64,000 bases of DNA from Rugalucina vietnamica. Taxonomy: Eukaryota > Mollusca > Bivalvia > Lucinida > Lucinidae. The first letter of the stretch is position 1; every line of letters starts with the position of its first letter. The stretch spans positions 31,333,621 through 31,397,620 of the forward strand of contig OZ024870.1 of NCBI GenBank assembly GCA_964017185.1, written 5' to 3'. The notes beneath the pieces were generated by a model. That model worked only from the letters and a program-made list of their open reading frames with translations. It did not search any database and was not told where the DNA came from. A program made the position numbers and the translations under genes. Positions 1 through 11,247 of the stretch are shown here, one piece after another.

Positions 1-860
1 ATGATTACTCGCCCTACTTAAGAATATATAGGCATCCACACTTACCTTATTTCTTATGTAAAATAAAATAATGATAATTTTCATTGACCACTGTCAGCGA
101 GTTCATCGCAACTAATTTTTACCAAGGAACAGGCATGATCAATAAATCGGGCATGAAGTCTAATTTTCGATTGACGCCAAATTATTTTCTTTAAAGTCAG
201 ATAGATACTTCACGGTAATGATGGAATGAGCAGTCATTTATTTTCATGAGTCTCAGCCTTGGTTTCTCTTTGTGTAGTTACTATGTCTGTGTTGAATTAC
301 CAGTTACTTAGAAGATTTAGCAGTTGCAAACTTGCAATTTGCTTCCTGTATAGCCAAAATACTAGGTTTTAAATTGCAATACAGTTTAGACTTGTTGTGT
401 GTTTGTCTGCCCATAAATTCAATTATTTTTGAAGTGAGTGATTTTTGATGACGTACACAGCAAGCCGCCATATTTATTTGGGATTTTTCAAAGTCAGATA
501 TATCATGTAAAAAGGTGCTTTTTAAATTTGGCACCGGACATGGAGCAAGGACTTAGATGAATGAATATAGAATAAAGATAAATTAATTGCTTGGTCTATG
601 CTTGTATTTTAAATGAGCAGGGAAGTGTTATGTGCGTGATTATTGCTTACACTAGGATATAATAGGCCTACTCATACAACAAGGACCTTTGATGTTGGCT
701 ACGGTCAATTAAAGCGGACACATGTGGCGTCTTGTTTATGTAATAATCATTTTTTTTTTTCCTGTTACTCCCATCAATCCATTTCTGATTATTCATGGGA
801 GGTGTACATTGTACACTCCGGTGTGTTTTGCAGGATGAGCCTACATGCATGAGGATAGAA
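1..860. other. AT-rich stretch, no gene recognised
   Basis: Only short ORFs of 60-76 codons occur here, on both strands, and none resembles a known protein. No splice-bounded exon, RNA gene or clear repeat is visible. Confidence 0.4.
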
Positions 861-864
861 CCTG

Positions 865-1095
865 TGTAGGGATCTTAAACCTGCACCTGTCTAGGGGATG
901 ACTGTCCCTGCACAGGGGGCCTCCAGTTAACGTCCCGATCCGAAGGTCGGCGCACTGTATCATGTCATTCCTGCAAATGACACGAAGGGAAGCAAGTTCG
1001 GACCAACAAATTTTCCTCGCCGCCGGCGGGGATCGAACCCGGGACCTCTAGCACAAGAAACACTCTGCATGATGAAATTGCCCTCTCTTTCCTTC
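865..1095 (-). repeat. tRNA-derived SINE fragment
   Basis: Read on the minus strand, the element contains GGTTCGATCCC (1027-1043 region), a good Pol III B-box as in tRNAs, preceded by AGAGGTCCCG. The same AGAGGTCCTGG..TTCAAT arrangement recurs at 5200 and 49050, so these are related SINE heads. No intact A-box or poly-A tail is evident, so this is a decayed copy. Confidence 0.5.
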
Positions 1096-1239
1096 TTTCT
1101 ATATATACTGCAGCACCCTCTCGCGAGGATTATGTTTCGTTTCATTATAGACTTGTTTCTTTCTTTTCTTTCTTCAGATACTGAGTCGATCAATTTCTGA
1201 TCATCACCTCAGAATATTGAATTGCATAACATAAGACAA

Positions 1240-1870
1240 AACTTTCTAGCAGACAGCTAAATATTGCATTGATTTCGCTGAGTACAAGCTATTCCCATCG
1301 CATAAACTTGTGCATTGCAGTCCGATATAAAGAATGTCAATGGAATGACAGAAGAACAAAAAATAAAGTATAATCTGTTAATCGCATTGTCGCCCTTGGC
1401 TCTGCGTTCGCAGATGTCAATTATAGACCGACTTCGATCGGAGACTATAGACTTTATGCTTTGATACACATCAGTTTGTCTGATGCCATTTCCCTGATAT
1501 CATAGTTCTGAATGGTTTCGCCGGACCATGTATGACCAGGGACTGTTAACCTGGCAGTTCCCTGGTATGACCGACAGTGTTGAAAATATTTCCTGGTCCT
1601 TTATAATAATACATTTGATTAATCGAAAAACGATGATCGGGGGGGGGGGGGGTTTTGTTACTTTTTCTTGTTTCTCTGATGCATATTCTCATGTTTTTCA
1701 ATCCTCTGAAATATTCTCTCTCCTTTATTTTGAAATTTAACAAATACAAGACAGTTGACCATGGGCGCCGCCATATTAGCTTCCATATATACCAACCAAA
1801 CATTGTTCGACCTTCCAGGACTAGTCTATGGTCTGAAATCGAAGTCCCTCATTCTGTCAGCTAAATAATA
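1240..1870. other. Non-coding stretch, no gene recognised
   Basis: The stretch contains a G homopolymer run near 1639 and no supportable gene. Just before it, near 1183, lies a motif that recurs near 3788 (GAGTCGATCAATTTCTGA), so a short dispersed repeat is shared by the two sites. Confidence 0.35.
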
Positions 1871-1879
1871 ATTTGAGGG

Positions 1880-2400
1880 GTTGAGAAAAGCTAGTATCTC
1901 ACTGGCATGCGAATTTCTGGCGACTGTTTTGCGAATTTTGTCGCGGACTTTCACACAACATTCGTACTGGTCAGTGTTGCACGAGTGTCCCAAGTATTTC
2001 ATGTGTCGCGAACTGGTCACGAAATTTTTAAACTTGTTTAAAAATTTTATGCGAGTTTTTTTCACCAAAATATTTTGCAAGACTGTCACGCTACTCGGGG
2101 GACGTTCGTGGGAGTGTCGCGAACTTGTCGCCGCAAAACTTTGGCAAATTTACAATGCAAAATTTTTGCGACGCTCGTATGAATGTCGTGCGTGTGTGGT
2201 ATGAAGTTCGCGCAACAGTCTTGAGAAAAAAAATGCGAACACCTCGCGACTATCTGGCGAGAAAATAAAACTAAACAACATTCATTCCAATGTCACGCAA
2301 CTGTTATACGAATGAAAATGAAAATAAGCTACATTCGTGGGAAAGTCGGGAGACACTCTCATGAATGTCTCGTGACTGTCGTGCGACAGTCGCGAGATAT
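1880..2400. repeat. TCGCGA-rich degenerate repeat region
   Basis: CpG-containing motifs such as TGTCGCGAACT, GCGACTGT and GACAGTCGCGAGA recur many times in both orientations. A 12-bp-arm hairpin (AAATTTTTAAAC / GTTTAAAAATTT) sits near 2023-2051. No gene is recognised. Confidence 0.4.
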
Positions 2401-2411
2401 ATTTTCAAAAT

Positions 2412-3606
2412 TATACTGACGTCAATAAAAAACGCCTCATCGAAAATGTTGCATAATTTGGCCACAATATACACGATATGAACGAAATTTGCATGTTCCT
2501 TATTTTTTTCTTCTCTCTAATGGTATAGCATAAACCGAATTTGATTAAGATACGCACATTTCTCAAAACTTCCGTGGGTGCACAATTTTTAAAAATGCAT
2601 ACTGACGTCATTATACAGATGTTTTTGACGTGAAAATTCTTGAAAACAGTGCAAAGTCGTTTTTCAAACTTGTGAACATCAAAATTTTGAAACGTAACAT
2701 CACTGGACTACTTGAAGTTTAAATACTGAAATTATCATAGGGACTTTTCACAAGAAAGGAAACAGACGGAACGAAAAAATGATACTGCTCAATTTCTTGC
2801 ATTCAAAGCAACTCCATAGTCCGGGACCATCATTCGCACCGACACAAGATTCCCTCTATCGATTTTTGTTACCCTAGCTCTTTCGCCGATGCTTCTGTGG
2901 CCAAATCATTTTGACGTCGACGTCTCTTATGCTTACGAATTCTAATGATGAAACATTTCAGAAACGGTGCCGTTATATTCAGATGTACACCTTGAGTTGT
3001 TTTTCTTAACGTGGTCGCATTATTACAAATGAATAGCCAAGAATGTAGCAATGGTATTCTGACGCTTATTTCCCCAGACGTCAAACACACGTTATCCGTA
3101 AGGACGTTCGTTTCAGGCTGAAAGGCAATGAAAAAACAATAGACACTATTCTTTGTCAAAAAGCCATGCCAGGATATCATACGAAAACGTTTTGACCATT
3201 GTGACGGCGATTACCGTTTCAGCATTGATCATTAGCTGGAATGACGTCAATAACGCTAGAGAACGAAATTTGGTTTTCAAAAAATGTGTTTCAACAACAT
3301 ATGGCCACGTATGGATATCCCACTCTATGGATTATGTGTTGATATTGCAAGGGAGACTTTCAGTAATCGAAAGAAGCGATGCCTGATACACCAGTTCATG
3401 AATAGAATAGGGATTTTGCGAGGGGTGTACGTTTTCAAAAGCATGCCATGTTTTAAGCAGATGTCTGAATAATTCCATTTCAGCATTTCCGAAAGCGTAA
3501 AAGGTTAACAAAAGATATGGCCAATATTTAAAATAATTAAACTTGTTAATCTTGGCAATATGACGTGTCAAAGTTGACTGAGGCGTTTTTTGTTGACGTC
3601 AGTATA
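2412..3606. mobile_element. Candidate 1.2-kb DNA transposon with 28-bp TIRs
   Basis: The two ends (2412-2439 and 3579-3606) are inverted copies of each other over about 28 bp, beginning TATACTGACGTCAA and ending AACGCCTCA, with one mismatch. A TA dinucleotide at both edges would fit a TA target duplication (Tc1/mariner-like), but the TIR start is ambiguous. The inside holds several GACGTC sites and a 103-codon minus-strand ORF (2869-3180) that I cannot identify. No transposase is recognised, so it is probably non-autonomous. Confidence 0.6.
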
Positions 3607-3878
3607 GATTGAAACTCTCGAATTTGTTTCATAAACGTCCATTCAGCGAGGCTGCAACGTGAATGTTGTGTTTGTATCTTTAAATTTTGTCGAAAAATAG
3701 TGGCAAACTATTCACGAACTAGTCTCCATTTGTCTCATTCCAGTGAGATAGGGGCTTAAGCAGATATATCTTTTTTTACCGTTTACCGAGTCGATCAATT
3801 TCTGACCATTACCTCAGGAGCTGTGGAATACCAGCTGTTTGACTGAATGCTGATCACTCTTGGATCAGCTCTAGCAGT

Positions 3879-3991
3879 GAATTGTTGAGTAATAATTTAC
3901 TGTTTGGAGATCAGTAAAGAGGATCAAATCACGAGCGCATATTCTTACAACTGACCAAAAAAACTGAATAATTACTCAACAATTCACATGT
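3879..3991. repeat. Inverted repeat, about 20-bp arms
   Basis: GTGAATTGTTGAGTAATAAT near 3879 is repeated in inverted form at 3966-3988, separated by about 65 bp. This could be the core of a decayed palindromic MITE; the flanks show no clear TIR. Confidence 0.5.
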
Positions 3992-4489
3992 ACTTAAGCT
4001 GATCTATTACGATTCTAACAGTAAACACACAATAAACGGAATAAGTCACTGAAAACGTCAATATCGTTCAGCTTTCCGCAATTGCATTGTAGATAATCTC
4101 CGTCAAATATTTGACTGTTAAGCAGGTATTTACACATTTATTGTGTTTTTTATGCTCTAAAACCACGTTACCCCGTCTAACGCTGCTTGATGGAATAGCT
4201 GATATCACAGAAGGCGCAAAGTAATTACGCGTATTGGCCCAGTGAAATTATTGCACAATATTATAACACGTGTAATATAGGTGAGGTGTGTTAGAATTAT
4301 CATATGATGTTGTTATTTTCCAGTGTAAGATTCTCTATTTGTTTTTCTATTTTGTAGTGATTCACAGAGGTTAAAAGTACTGTAGTTAGACTGGTGAAAC
4401 AGTTACAGAGTAATTTGGGTAAGTTTTGTTTACTATCCTTTTAACCTTGGAATGAAACATTGAAACATACAGCTATGGTCTTTAGCCAT

Positions 4490-4767
4490 CATTATGAAAA
4501 CTTTACCATGGATACAATATACATCTCTAGATTCTTTTCAGCCGTAAAAATTGAAAATTTCATTGGAAAAATATTGATAATTTTTCTCAAAACATAGGTT
4601 GTGGGTACATGTTAGAACCGCCTTGGCTAGGCATTTCTAACACCCACAATCTATGTTTTGTATCAAAAATAAGAAAAATAGGTATACCGCCTGCAAACTC
4701 CAGTTTCTCTATATATAGAAGTGGGGTTTATGGGGGCATACATATCATTGATATGTTATTTCTGATG
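4490..4767 (+). mobile_element. MITE-B copy (hairpin element)
   Basis: The element begins CATTATGAAAACTT and ends ATGTTATTTCTGATG, the two diverged TIRs of the MITE-B family. Its middle holds the family hairpin (GTGGGTAC..TTAGAACCGCC near 4599-4650), with one arm decayed. The right third carries the typical CCCCAGTTT...AAAGTGGGGTT pair. Confidence 0.6.
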
Positions 4768-4890
4768 TTATGCAAGATATTTAAGTTTTTCAGTGATAGT
4801 AATGTTACATTGATGACGAAGCATTAATCCCAAAACCAGCATCTTGCATAAATTTAATAAGTTTTATAGGGGGTACAATCATGACAATTG

Positions 4891-5168
4891 CATTACGAAA
4901 ACTTGCCCATGATGCAATATACAGATTTTTTGAGCTTTAAAAATTGAACATTTTCAGCTGAAAAATTGATATATTTTTCTTATTATTGCTCAAAACTTAG
5001 ATTATGGGTACACGTTAGAATCGCCTCGGCGAGGCGTTTCTAACGAGTACCCACAAGCTATGATTTGAAGCAAAAATAAGAAAAATAGGTATACCCCTGC
5101 ATACCCCAGTTTTGCTATATGAAAGTGGGGTTCAAGGGGTATACATTACACGGACATGTTTTCGTGAT
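4891..5168 (+). mobile_element. MITE-B copy (hairpin element)
   Basis: CATTACGAAAACTTGCCCAT opens the element and ACGGACATGTTTTCGTGATG closes it as an imperfect inverted match. The central hairpin GTTAGAATCGCCTCG/CGAGGCGTTTCTAAC lies near 5014-5043. A SINE follows directly at 5169. Confidence 0.7.
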
Positions 5169-5345
5169 GGCGTAGTGGTAGAGTGTGGAACTCCGAATAG
5201 AGAGGTCCTGGTTTCAATCCCCACATGCGTCACCTTGTTGTGTCCTTGAGCAAGACACATTAACTCCCTACAGTACTGGTTAAACCCAGGAAGAGTTGGG
5301 TCCATCCTGACATGATGACTGAAAAATTGTACGCCTCTATACAAA
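5169..5345 (+). repeat. tRNA-derived SINE with V-domain-like body
   Basis: A degenerate A-box (GGCGTAGTGGTAGAGTGT, 5169-5186) and B-box (GGTTTCAATCCCC, 5209-5222) form a tRNA-like head. The body contains TGTCCTTGAGCAAGACACAT, which resembles the conserved domain of V-type SINEs. No clear tail is seen. The tRNA head is too diverged to be a functional tRNA. Confidence 0.65.
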
Positions 5346-5504
5346 GCAACAATAAGTTTCATACGGATATATATGGAAATAACCATGAGTGTAATATTCA
5401 TATTACATTGTTTTTACATACGTCTCATATTCCCATAAAAGTGATAATACATGTCATGTGTGTTCATAACACTTTTTATGACAGGAAATTATCCACTAGC
5501 ATGT

Positions 5505-5600
5505 GTGAGACAAGCCAAGTTCTGCTTGCGGGTGTGCCAGGTGTTTTTTCTCGGGGTTCTCTTGTTTCTGCCCACATAAAGTACTGATTGGTCATAGATC
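5505..5600 (+). repeat. SINE body fragment (second SINE family)
   Basis: GTGAGACAAGCCAAGTTCTG and the following TGTGCCAGGTG...CTCGGGGTTCTC match the bodies of the copies at 58163 and 62722. This copy lacks the tRNA-like head and the A-tail. Confidence 0.6.
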
Positions 5601-6409
5601 TAGGGTACACGCTAGAACCGCCAAATATAAGGATAAATAGATATACGGTCCAAGATGTAACAGCGGTTTTATAAGCTGTAACAATTTAAAATTTCAGTTA
5701 ACACCTTTTGATAAAACGAAAATCTTTGATATTTATATTTTTGTTTTAGCGATGCCACTTTTGCTGAAACGGGTGCTGAAACCGCCACATCCCGATTTGT
5801 GCCGACAGTATCCGATTATGAGATCCGTCAGCTCATAGAGAACCATAAGAACAGAAACACAAAGAAAAACACAAACTGGGCTGCAGGGGTCTTTTCCTCT
5901 TGGAGAAATGCTGCTGGACCTGAATTCATGCCGGAAATACAGTTAATGACAGTGGAGCAGATGAACCATTATTTGAGCAGATTTGTGGTGGAAGCATGGA
6001 AGAAAGAAGTCAAACCCTATCGCCCATGGGAAGTATGTCGAGTTTAGTAGACAAAGCTCCAAAACATACAAAGGGGGCTAAAAGGACTTGGAACTCTCTA
6101 ACAAACGGATAAGACATTACAGCCTAAATGGTATGTATCTTTTTGTTATATTTTGTCATTGAATGTCATGCCAACATGGCTCGTATTTCAGAAACTGCGT
6201 TTGTAAATTCACCCTTTTGTGGAGCACCTGAAGGAAAATTTGTCATTCTGTCACGTTCAAAAAGTTGTCTCATAAATAGAATGAAAACCTGTATTGAAAT
6301 AAAAAAAAAATCCAAGAATTTCCCGTGGAGAAAATAAATTTGAGAAAATGTTAGCAAGGGAAGTAATTATTTTGAAAAAAAAGATTCTGAAAGATTGTGT
6401 TTGGCATGC

Positions 6410-6575
6410 GCGGATCTAGATAATTTTCCCAGGGGTGGGGGGGAGGGGGGGTCCAAATTCTCAGAAGGGGTCTGACGGAAAATTTCAACATGGCAAAAAC
6501 ATATAATCTGGCAATTCCAGGTGGGGGGGGGGGGGGGACCCCCTGTCCCCCCCCCCTCTGGATCCGCCCATGTTT
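6410..6575. mobile_element. Short G/C-rich MITE with GGATC-type inverted ends
   Basis: CATGCGCGGATCTAGA at the left and TCTGGATCCGCCCATG at the right are imperfect inverted copies enclosing about 165 bp. The interior has G-runs and C-runs near 6436-6556 that could pair. It lies in the intron or gap of the recombinase relic. Confidence 0.6.
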
Positions 6576-6689
6576 GGACAGTAAGTATTATAGAAATAAT
6601 TTGTGTAAACAAGTGGAACTGATGTCTGAATTAAATTGTACCAAATAGTCCGATTCTTAGCATTTATACGAAAAATTGAAATTGAGATC

Positions 6690-6916
6690 ATTGCAGCTCT
6701 GTAAAAATTGAAATCTCATTAGAAAAATTATGATATGTTTATTTTATGTGCTCAAAACATTAATTGTAGGAACACTTGAGAACCGCCTCGCTGAGGCGGT
6801 TTTAACGAGTACCCACAATCTATGCTTTGGATAGGCACATCCCTGTAAACTCCTGTTTTACTGTATAAAATAGGGGTTCAAGGGGGTATTTATTTCACGG
6901 ACATGTCTTCTTCATG
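6690..6916 (+). mobile_element. MITE-B copy, 5' end eroded
   Basis: The hairpin GAGAACCGCCTCGCTGAGGCGGTTTT and the right end ACGGACATG..TTCATGG belong to the MITE-B family. The left TIR is not recognisable. The right end lies about 27 bp upstream of the splice acceptor-like AG of the recombinase relic. Confidence 0.6.
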
Positions 6917-7317
6917 GTGTGTTTTTTTGGTGTTTTTTTTCAGATGAGAAAACCAATTGCAGATCTTTTAAGAAATATTTGGTGGCGTTAAATAGAGGCG
7001 CTTTCTACCGAAGACCACTAGCTGGACTCCCTATACGCTATGGCAGTCAAGTCATTGGAGTAAATAAACATAAAAACATGATAAAAGTAATATGGGCACA
7101 TGCTGAACTTCCTGGGAATTATACCAATCATAGCGGTAAAAGAACGTGTGTGACACAACTCTACATGGCAGGGGTGGATGAGCAAGAAATAATGCAAAGG
7201 ACTGGACATAGATCTGAGAAAAGTGTACAGAAGTATAAGGTTGCTTCAAGTGAAATTCAGAAGCGAGTAGCTGCTGTTCATATTAGATCCTCCAAAGGAA
7301 AATCTAGTGCCCGATGA

Positions 7318-7784
7318 AACCTAAGCTGGAACTAGCTGAACACAATTGCTGCACTCCGCCTGAGCAGTCTGATACAGAGTCTGGTAGGGCAGTGCTTGGT
7401 GAGAGACGGCCTTATTTCGCCAACTGTAATGTTTATTTGAGATATTAGCTGAAGCCCACAGTTGTTGATATAGGCGATTCTTAAGTTTATGATATTTTTG
7501 ATGAAAAATCAAGGCACACAAATTTGATTGGATATAAACAAAATGATCAATTTTGACCAAAAAATCGATGTTTGTTATCATAATTGTTGGTTGATTTTAT
7601 TTTGGTGACTTTGTTTACCTTTAGACTTTAATGAGGGTGACAAGAGACTTTAATGAGGGTTACAAAATGTTGCCTATTTCTGAAACGTAGTCACACTTTT
7701 GATTGTATTGAGGGTTGATGAATAAATTGTTTAAATTCATGATTTTAATGAATACCCACAAAGTATGTTCTATTTGCCTTTTTT
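7318..7784. other. Non-coding stretch after recombinase relic
   Basis: No gene is seen. A 2-copy short tandem (AGACTTTAATGAGGGT, about 22-bp period) occurs at 7623-7665. Confidence 0.4.
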
Positions 7785-8945
7785 AGCTCACCTGAGCCGA
7801 AGGCTCACATGGTGAGCTTATAGGATAGCCATGCTCTGGCGTCCGTCCGTCTCCTGTCGTCATTGTCCGTCCACAATTTCAAAGATCTTCTCCTATGAAA
7901 CCACTTGGCCAATCAAAGCCAAATTTTACATGAAGCATCTATATGAAGGGGGAACCAATGTGTATATAAGAAATCCAGGTCACATGACCAAGATGGCCAC
8001 TACGCCCATATATGGTAAAAACCCTTCAAAAATCTTCTCCAGAACCGGTGGACCGATTTCAAAGAAACTTGGCATGAAGCATTGATGGCCTTGACCTACT
8101 TTACGGCAAGGTCAACATAGGTCGCCAATGCATTTGAATGAGGAAAACTTTTAAAATGTCATTTAAAGTGAAAGTCTTGCAGGAAATGGGCAGTAGGACT
8201 GAATATTAATGATTCTGAAAAAAATTGGACCACAGAGGCTCATGTGCCCCACCCCGTGGCAATATACATGTATATCTCCATAATATTCAAACATCTCCTC
8301 TGAAACCGCTTGGCCAAACAAAGCCAAATGTTATGTGAAGCATCAACAGGAAGGGGTAACCAATGTGTATATAAATATAATCCAGGTCACATGACCAAGA
8401 TGGCCGTCATGCCCATGTATGGTAAAAACCCTTCAAAAATCTTCTTCTCCAGAACCAGTAAAACGATTTCAATGAAACCTGGCCTAAAGTATCGATGGCT
8501 CAAGTACTACAAAGTATATATGAATCATGACCCTGGGATGACCTTGGCCTATTTTACGGCAAGGTCAACATAGGTCCCCAATGCATTTGAATGGAGAAAA
8601 CTTTTAAAAAGTCATTTAAAGTGAAAGTCTTGCAGGAAATAGGCAGTAGGACTGAATATTAATGATTCTGAAAACAAAATTGGACCCAAGGGCCTCATCT
8701 GCCCCCACCCCGGGGTATTGTATATGTATATTACCATAATATTCACACATCTTCTCCTGTGAAACTGCTTGACCAATCAAAGCCAAATTTTATGTGACGC
8801 ATCTATAGAATGGGGGAATCAATGTGCATATATAAATAATCTAGGTCACATTACCAAGATGGCCGCCAAGCCCATATACGGTAAAAACTCTTCAAAAATC
8901 TTCTCCAGAACTGGTGGACCGATTTCAAAGTTTGCTTTGGTCATA
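7785..8945 (+). mobile_element. D'-type Helentron-like element, 3' truncated
   Basis: It opens with the hairpin AGCTCACCTGAGCC / GGCTCACATGGTGAGCT, then a CGTCCGTCCGT microsatellite, then about 2.5 tandem units of roughly 400-460 bp marked by CTTGGCCAATCAAAGCC (near 7905, 8309 and 8768) and CATGACCAAGATGGCC. The usual end with CAGATCTCAGGTGAGCG is absent. ORFs of 60-87 codons inside are repeat shadows. Confidence 0.7.
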
Positions 8946-8954
8946 GTTTGATGT

Positions 8955-9450
8955 CTTTTTTTTTTCTCTTTATTTATTTCTTTTAAATTTTATGACTACC
9001 CAATATAAATGAGAATTGTTACGTTACCATCTAGTTTATCACACTGTAAATGCATCATGAGCAGTACATTGTTCTTAGAAAGTATAAATGTACGAGCTGT
9101 GTTACGAGAAAATTGGTATTTGGTTGTTCTGACCAGGTCCTGGGTGTTTTGACCAGATCTGAAAGCTATTATACAACCACAGAAAATAGCTCTAGATTTG
9201 GAAATTTGGGTTAACAAACGTTATAGGGATTGAACAGCTATGCAAAAATCCAGTTTTTCAGATGACGCAGGTCAGTCAATACCAGGGAAGCTCTCACTCA
9301 CACATACATGTACTATCAGGGCCTTTATGCAATGAAAAGTAATCAGGCTGATTTGTTTTGTATGTGATTAAGCTGATCTGTGATTGTGTTTGATAGTTGG
9401 ATGTTTGTTATTATTATTTTGTATCAAATAATCAGGGTGTCAGGTGTCGT
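8955..9450. other. Non-coding stretch, no gene recognised
   Basis: Nothing supportable is seen apart from a T-rich tract near 8955-8990. Confidence 0.35.
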
Positions 9451-9454
9451 ATAT

Positions 9455-9685
9455 GAGCCTTTGCACGAGAAAACCAACAATCTGGGTTTCTTACCAGGCC
9501 TGACAAATATCTGTCTGTACAGTCCTAGATTTAAGAAGCTTGAAAATTTCATTTAACAGGAAGAGGGATTTTACTATTCCTGTACTGAAAAGAAAGGCGC
9601 TGATCAGCTGTACAGTTACTGCACACCTGACCTGTGCCTTTGGTTTTGCATATGCAGATTGTTGGTTTTCTGATGCGGCGGCTCA
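9455..9685. mobile_element. MITE-A copy
   Basis: GAGCC at the left and GGCTC at the right, with flanking ATAT/ATAT target duplication. The central palindrome is decayed (AAAGGCGCTGATCAGCTG present, the other arm mutated). Confidence 0.75.
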
Positions 9686-9895
9686 TATATGAAAATTAAT
9701 TGTTCTTTAATGTTTTTCACATGATTATTTCAATAAAGAATGAAACTTTCATTTTTGTTTGACTAAATCGAAAATGCAAAAGTGGGGAATGGCAGAAACT
9801 TACCAGGGAGTAATTAGTCAAATTATCCCTTGTATAGTTTCACAATAGACAGTATTTATTTTGCATTTTCTGTTGCAAAATTCAACGATTTTAGC

Positions 9896-9995
9896 TGACG
9901 TGAGATAGCTTATAGTATGGTACTCGAGTCGGCGTGCATCCGTACAGTCATATTTTCAAAAATCTTCTTCTCTGAAATCCCTTGGCCAACCAAAG
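9896..9995 (+). repeat. Fragment of a D/D' element 5' region
   Basis: GATAGCTTATAGTATGGTAC, GTCGGCGTGCATCCGTAC and CTTGGCCAACCAAAGCC follow the order seen after the D' terminal hairpin, so this is a short decayed piece. Confidence 0.5.
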
Positions 9996-9999
9996 CCTT

Positions 10000-10740
10000 T
10001 TTTTTATCTACACAAGCTCTAAGGGAGTGGTTATCGTTTGTACACACGGACGAACCATATAATAAGTTGCTTATTGCACTTTTAGCACCCTGCACCTTGT
10101 GCATCTCCGGGTTTCTGACGTTGAACACTTAAAGGGTGCAATATTTTTCTACATTATTATGGTAAGGTTTTTCGGTATTTTATATATCTAACACTCATGG
10201 TCATATCATATGAAACTTATTTAAGAATACTTTGGTGAGTTGTGAAATAAGTACTCGTGTAAGATCATTTATTGCATAGCATTTATATTATTTTATTTTA
10301 AAGTTTTCATTGTTGTGTGTTTAGGATGCACGGCAATAGGTAAAACCTATTTATTTCATATTATGGGTAAACTGTGTTGTGAACTAGTCGCGAATTAGTC
10401 TCTTCTTGTGGCATGCCAGTAAGGTAGGGGCTTAAGCTCCTCATAGCCACTGGTTCCTGGGTACTTAAAAAGTACTATGAGTCTTATATTACTTTTTAAG
10501 TATTTTTTTTTCTTTCTTTTTTTTTCTGTTTTCCTTGTCATGTTAAAGGAAGGAAGCTGTTTGTTTCAATTTATCTTCCGACTCTTGGAAAAACATGGGT
10601 AGTCTCTCCATTGCCAGGAACATGTTGTTGGCACTGGTTTTACATAACAGTGAGTTGGCAAACTGTGTGTAACATGTTGTGCTTTTGTCTCTGCTCAGAC
10701 TAATCACTTCTGGCAGTGTCAATTCTTGTGATGAAAGATT
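10000..10740. other. Non-coding stretch with a dispersed-repeat trace
   Basis: Around 10390-10435, GAACTAGTC..TTAGTCTC..GTAGGGGCTTAAG resembles 3716-3757, so a short dispersed repeat is shared. No gene is seen. Confidence 0.35.
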
Positions 10741-10741
10741 T

Positions 10742-11168
10742 GAGCCACATCATTTGAAAAGCAACAATGTGGTTTTTGACCAGGTCCGACACAAACCGGG
10801 CTGTACTGCCACAGAAGATAGCCAGAGGCCAGAGATTTTGGATTTGAGCCTGTGCATGAGAAAACCAACAATTTGGGTTTCGGACCAGGTCCGACACAAA
10901 CCGGGCTGTACAGTCACAGAAGAAGGTTAGAAGCTTGAAATTTCGGATTTAAGAAGAATAGAGATTGTACTATCTATGTAGCGAAAACAAAGGCGCTGAT
11001 CAGCTGTGCAGTTACTGCACAGCTGATCTGCGGCTTTGTTTTCGCCTATGCAAATTGTTGGTTTTCTCATGCACAGGCTCATTTAGAAAGTAGAGGAATT
11101 GCACTATCTGTGTAGAGAAAACATAGGCGCTGATCTGCTTTGGGGTTACTGCGAAGCTGATCTGCGTC
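10742..11168. mobile_element. Older MITE-A copy split by a younger one
   Basis: The left portion (10742-10845) and right portion (11081-11168) together give the order of one MITE-A; the distal end is eroded. They are separated by an intact MITE-A at 10846-11080. Confidence 0.65.
10846..11080. mobile_element. MITE-A copy nested in MITE-A
   Basis: Complete copy with GAGCC/GGCTC ends, ATTT/ATTT target duplication (10842-10845 and 11081-11084) and a central AAAGGCGCTGATCAGCTG palindrome. Confidence 0.85.
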
Positions 11169-11247
11169 CAACATGTTGCTATTTGAAGCAAAGAATTTAC
11201 TATGATCAGGAAATGAAATAATCCATAACAAACACCTGTCATTATTT

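Larger units (their letters stand above)
5750..7317 (+). pseudogene. Decayed tyrosine recombinase (DUF3504, ZMYM/QRICH1-type, Crypton-related)
   Basis: Two separated blocks are recognisable. The first (5750-6046, after a TTTTGTTTTAG acceptor) gives the N-terminal core-binding part: SRFVPTVSDYEI, NTKKNTNWAAGVFSSWR and LSRFVVEAWKKE. It then reads two adjacent in-frame stops (6045-6050) and continues as LQNIQRGLK, a family motif, before another stop and a possible donor near 6131. The second block (6944-7317, after a T-rich AG) carries the catalytic C-terminus: FYRRPLAG, TNHSGKRT (the H-x-x-R box), GVDEQEIMQRTGHRS and a following KYK that supplies the nucleophile tyrosine region. The middle of the domain, including the first catalytic Arg, is missing. 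Family members act as site-specific DNA recombinases in Crypton-like elements or as domesticated nuclear proteins. Stops and the gap make this a relic. The intervening sequence holds a G-rich MITE and a MITE-B. Confidence 0.8.

Noticed and set aside
6436-6556. G-quadruplex promoter element
   Set aside because: The G- and C-runs are the complementary core of a short MITE, and no gene start is nearby.
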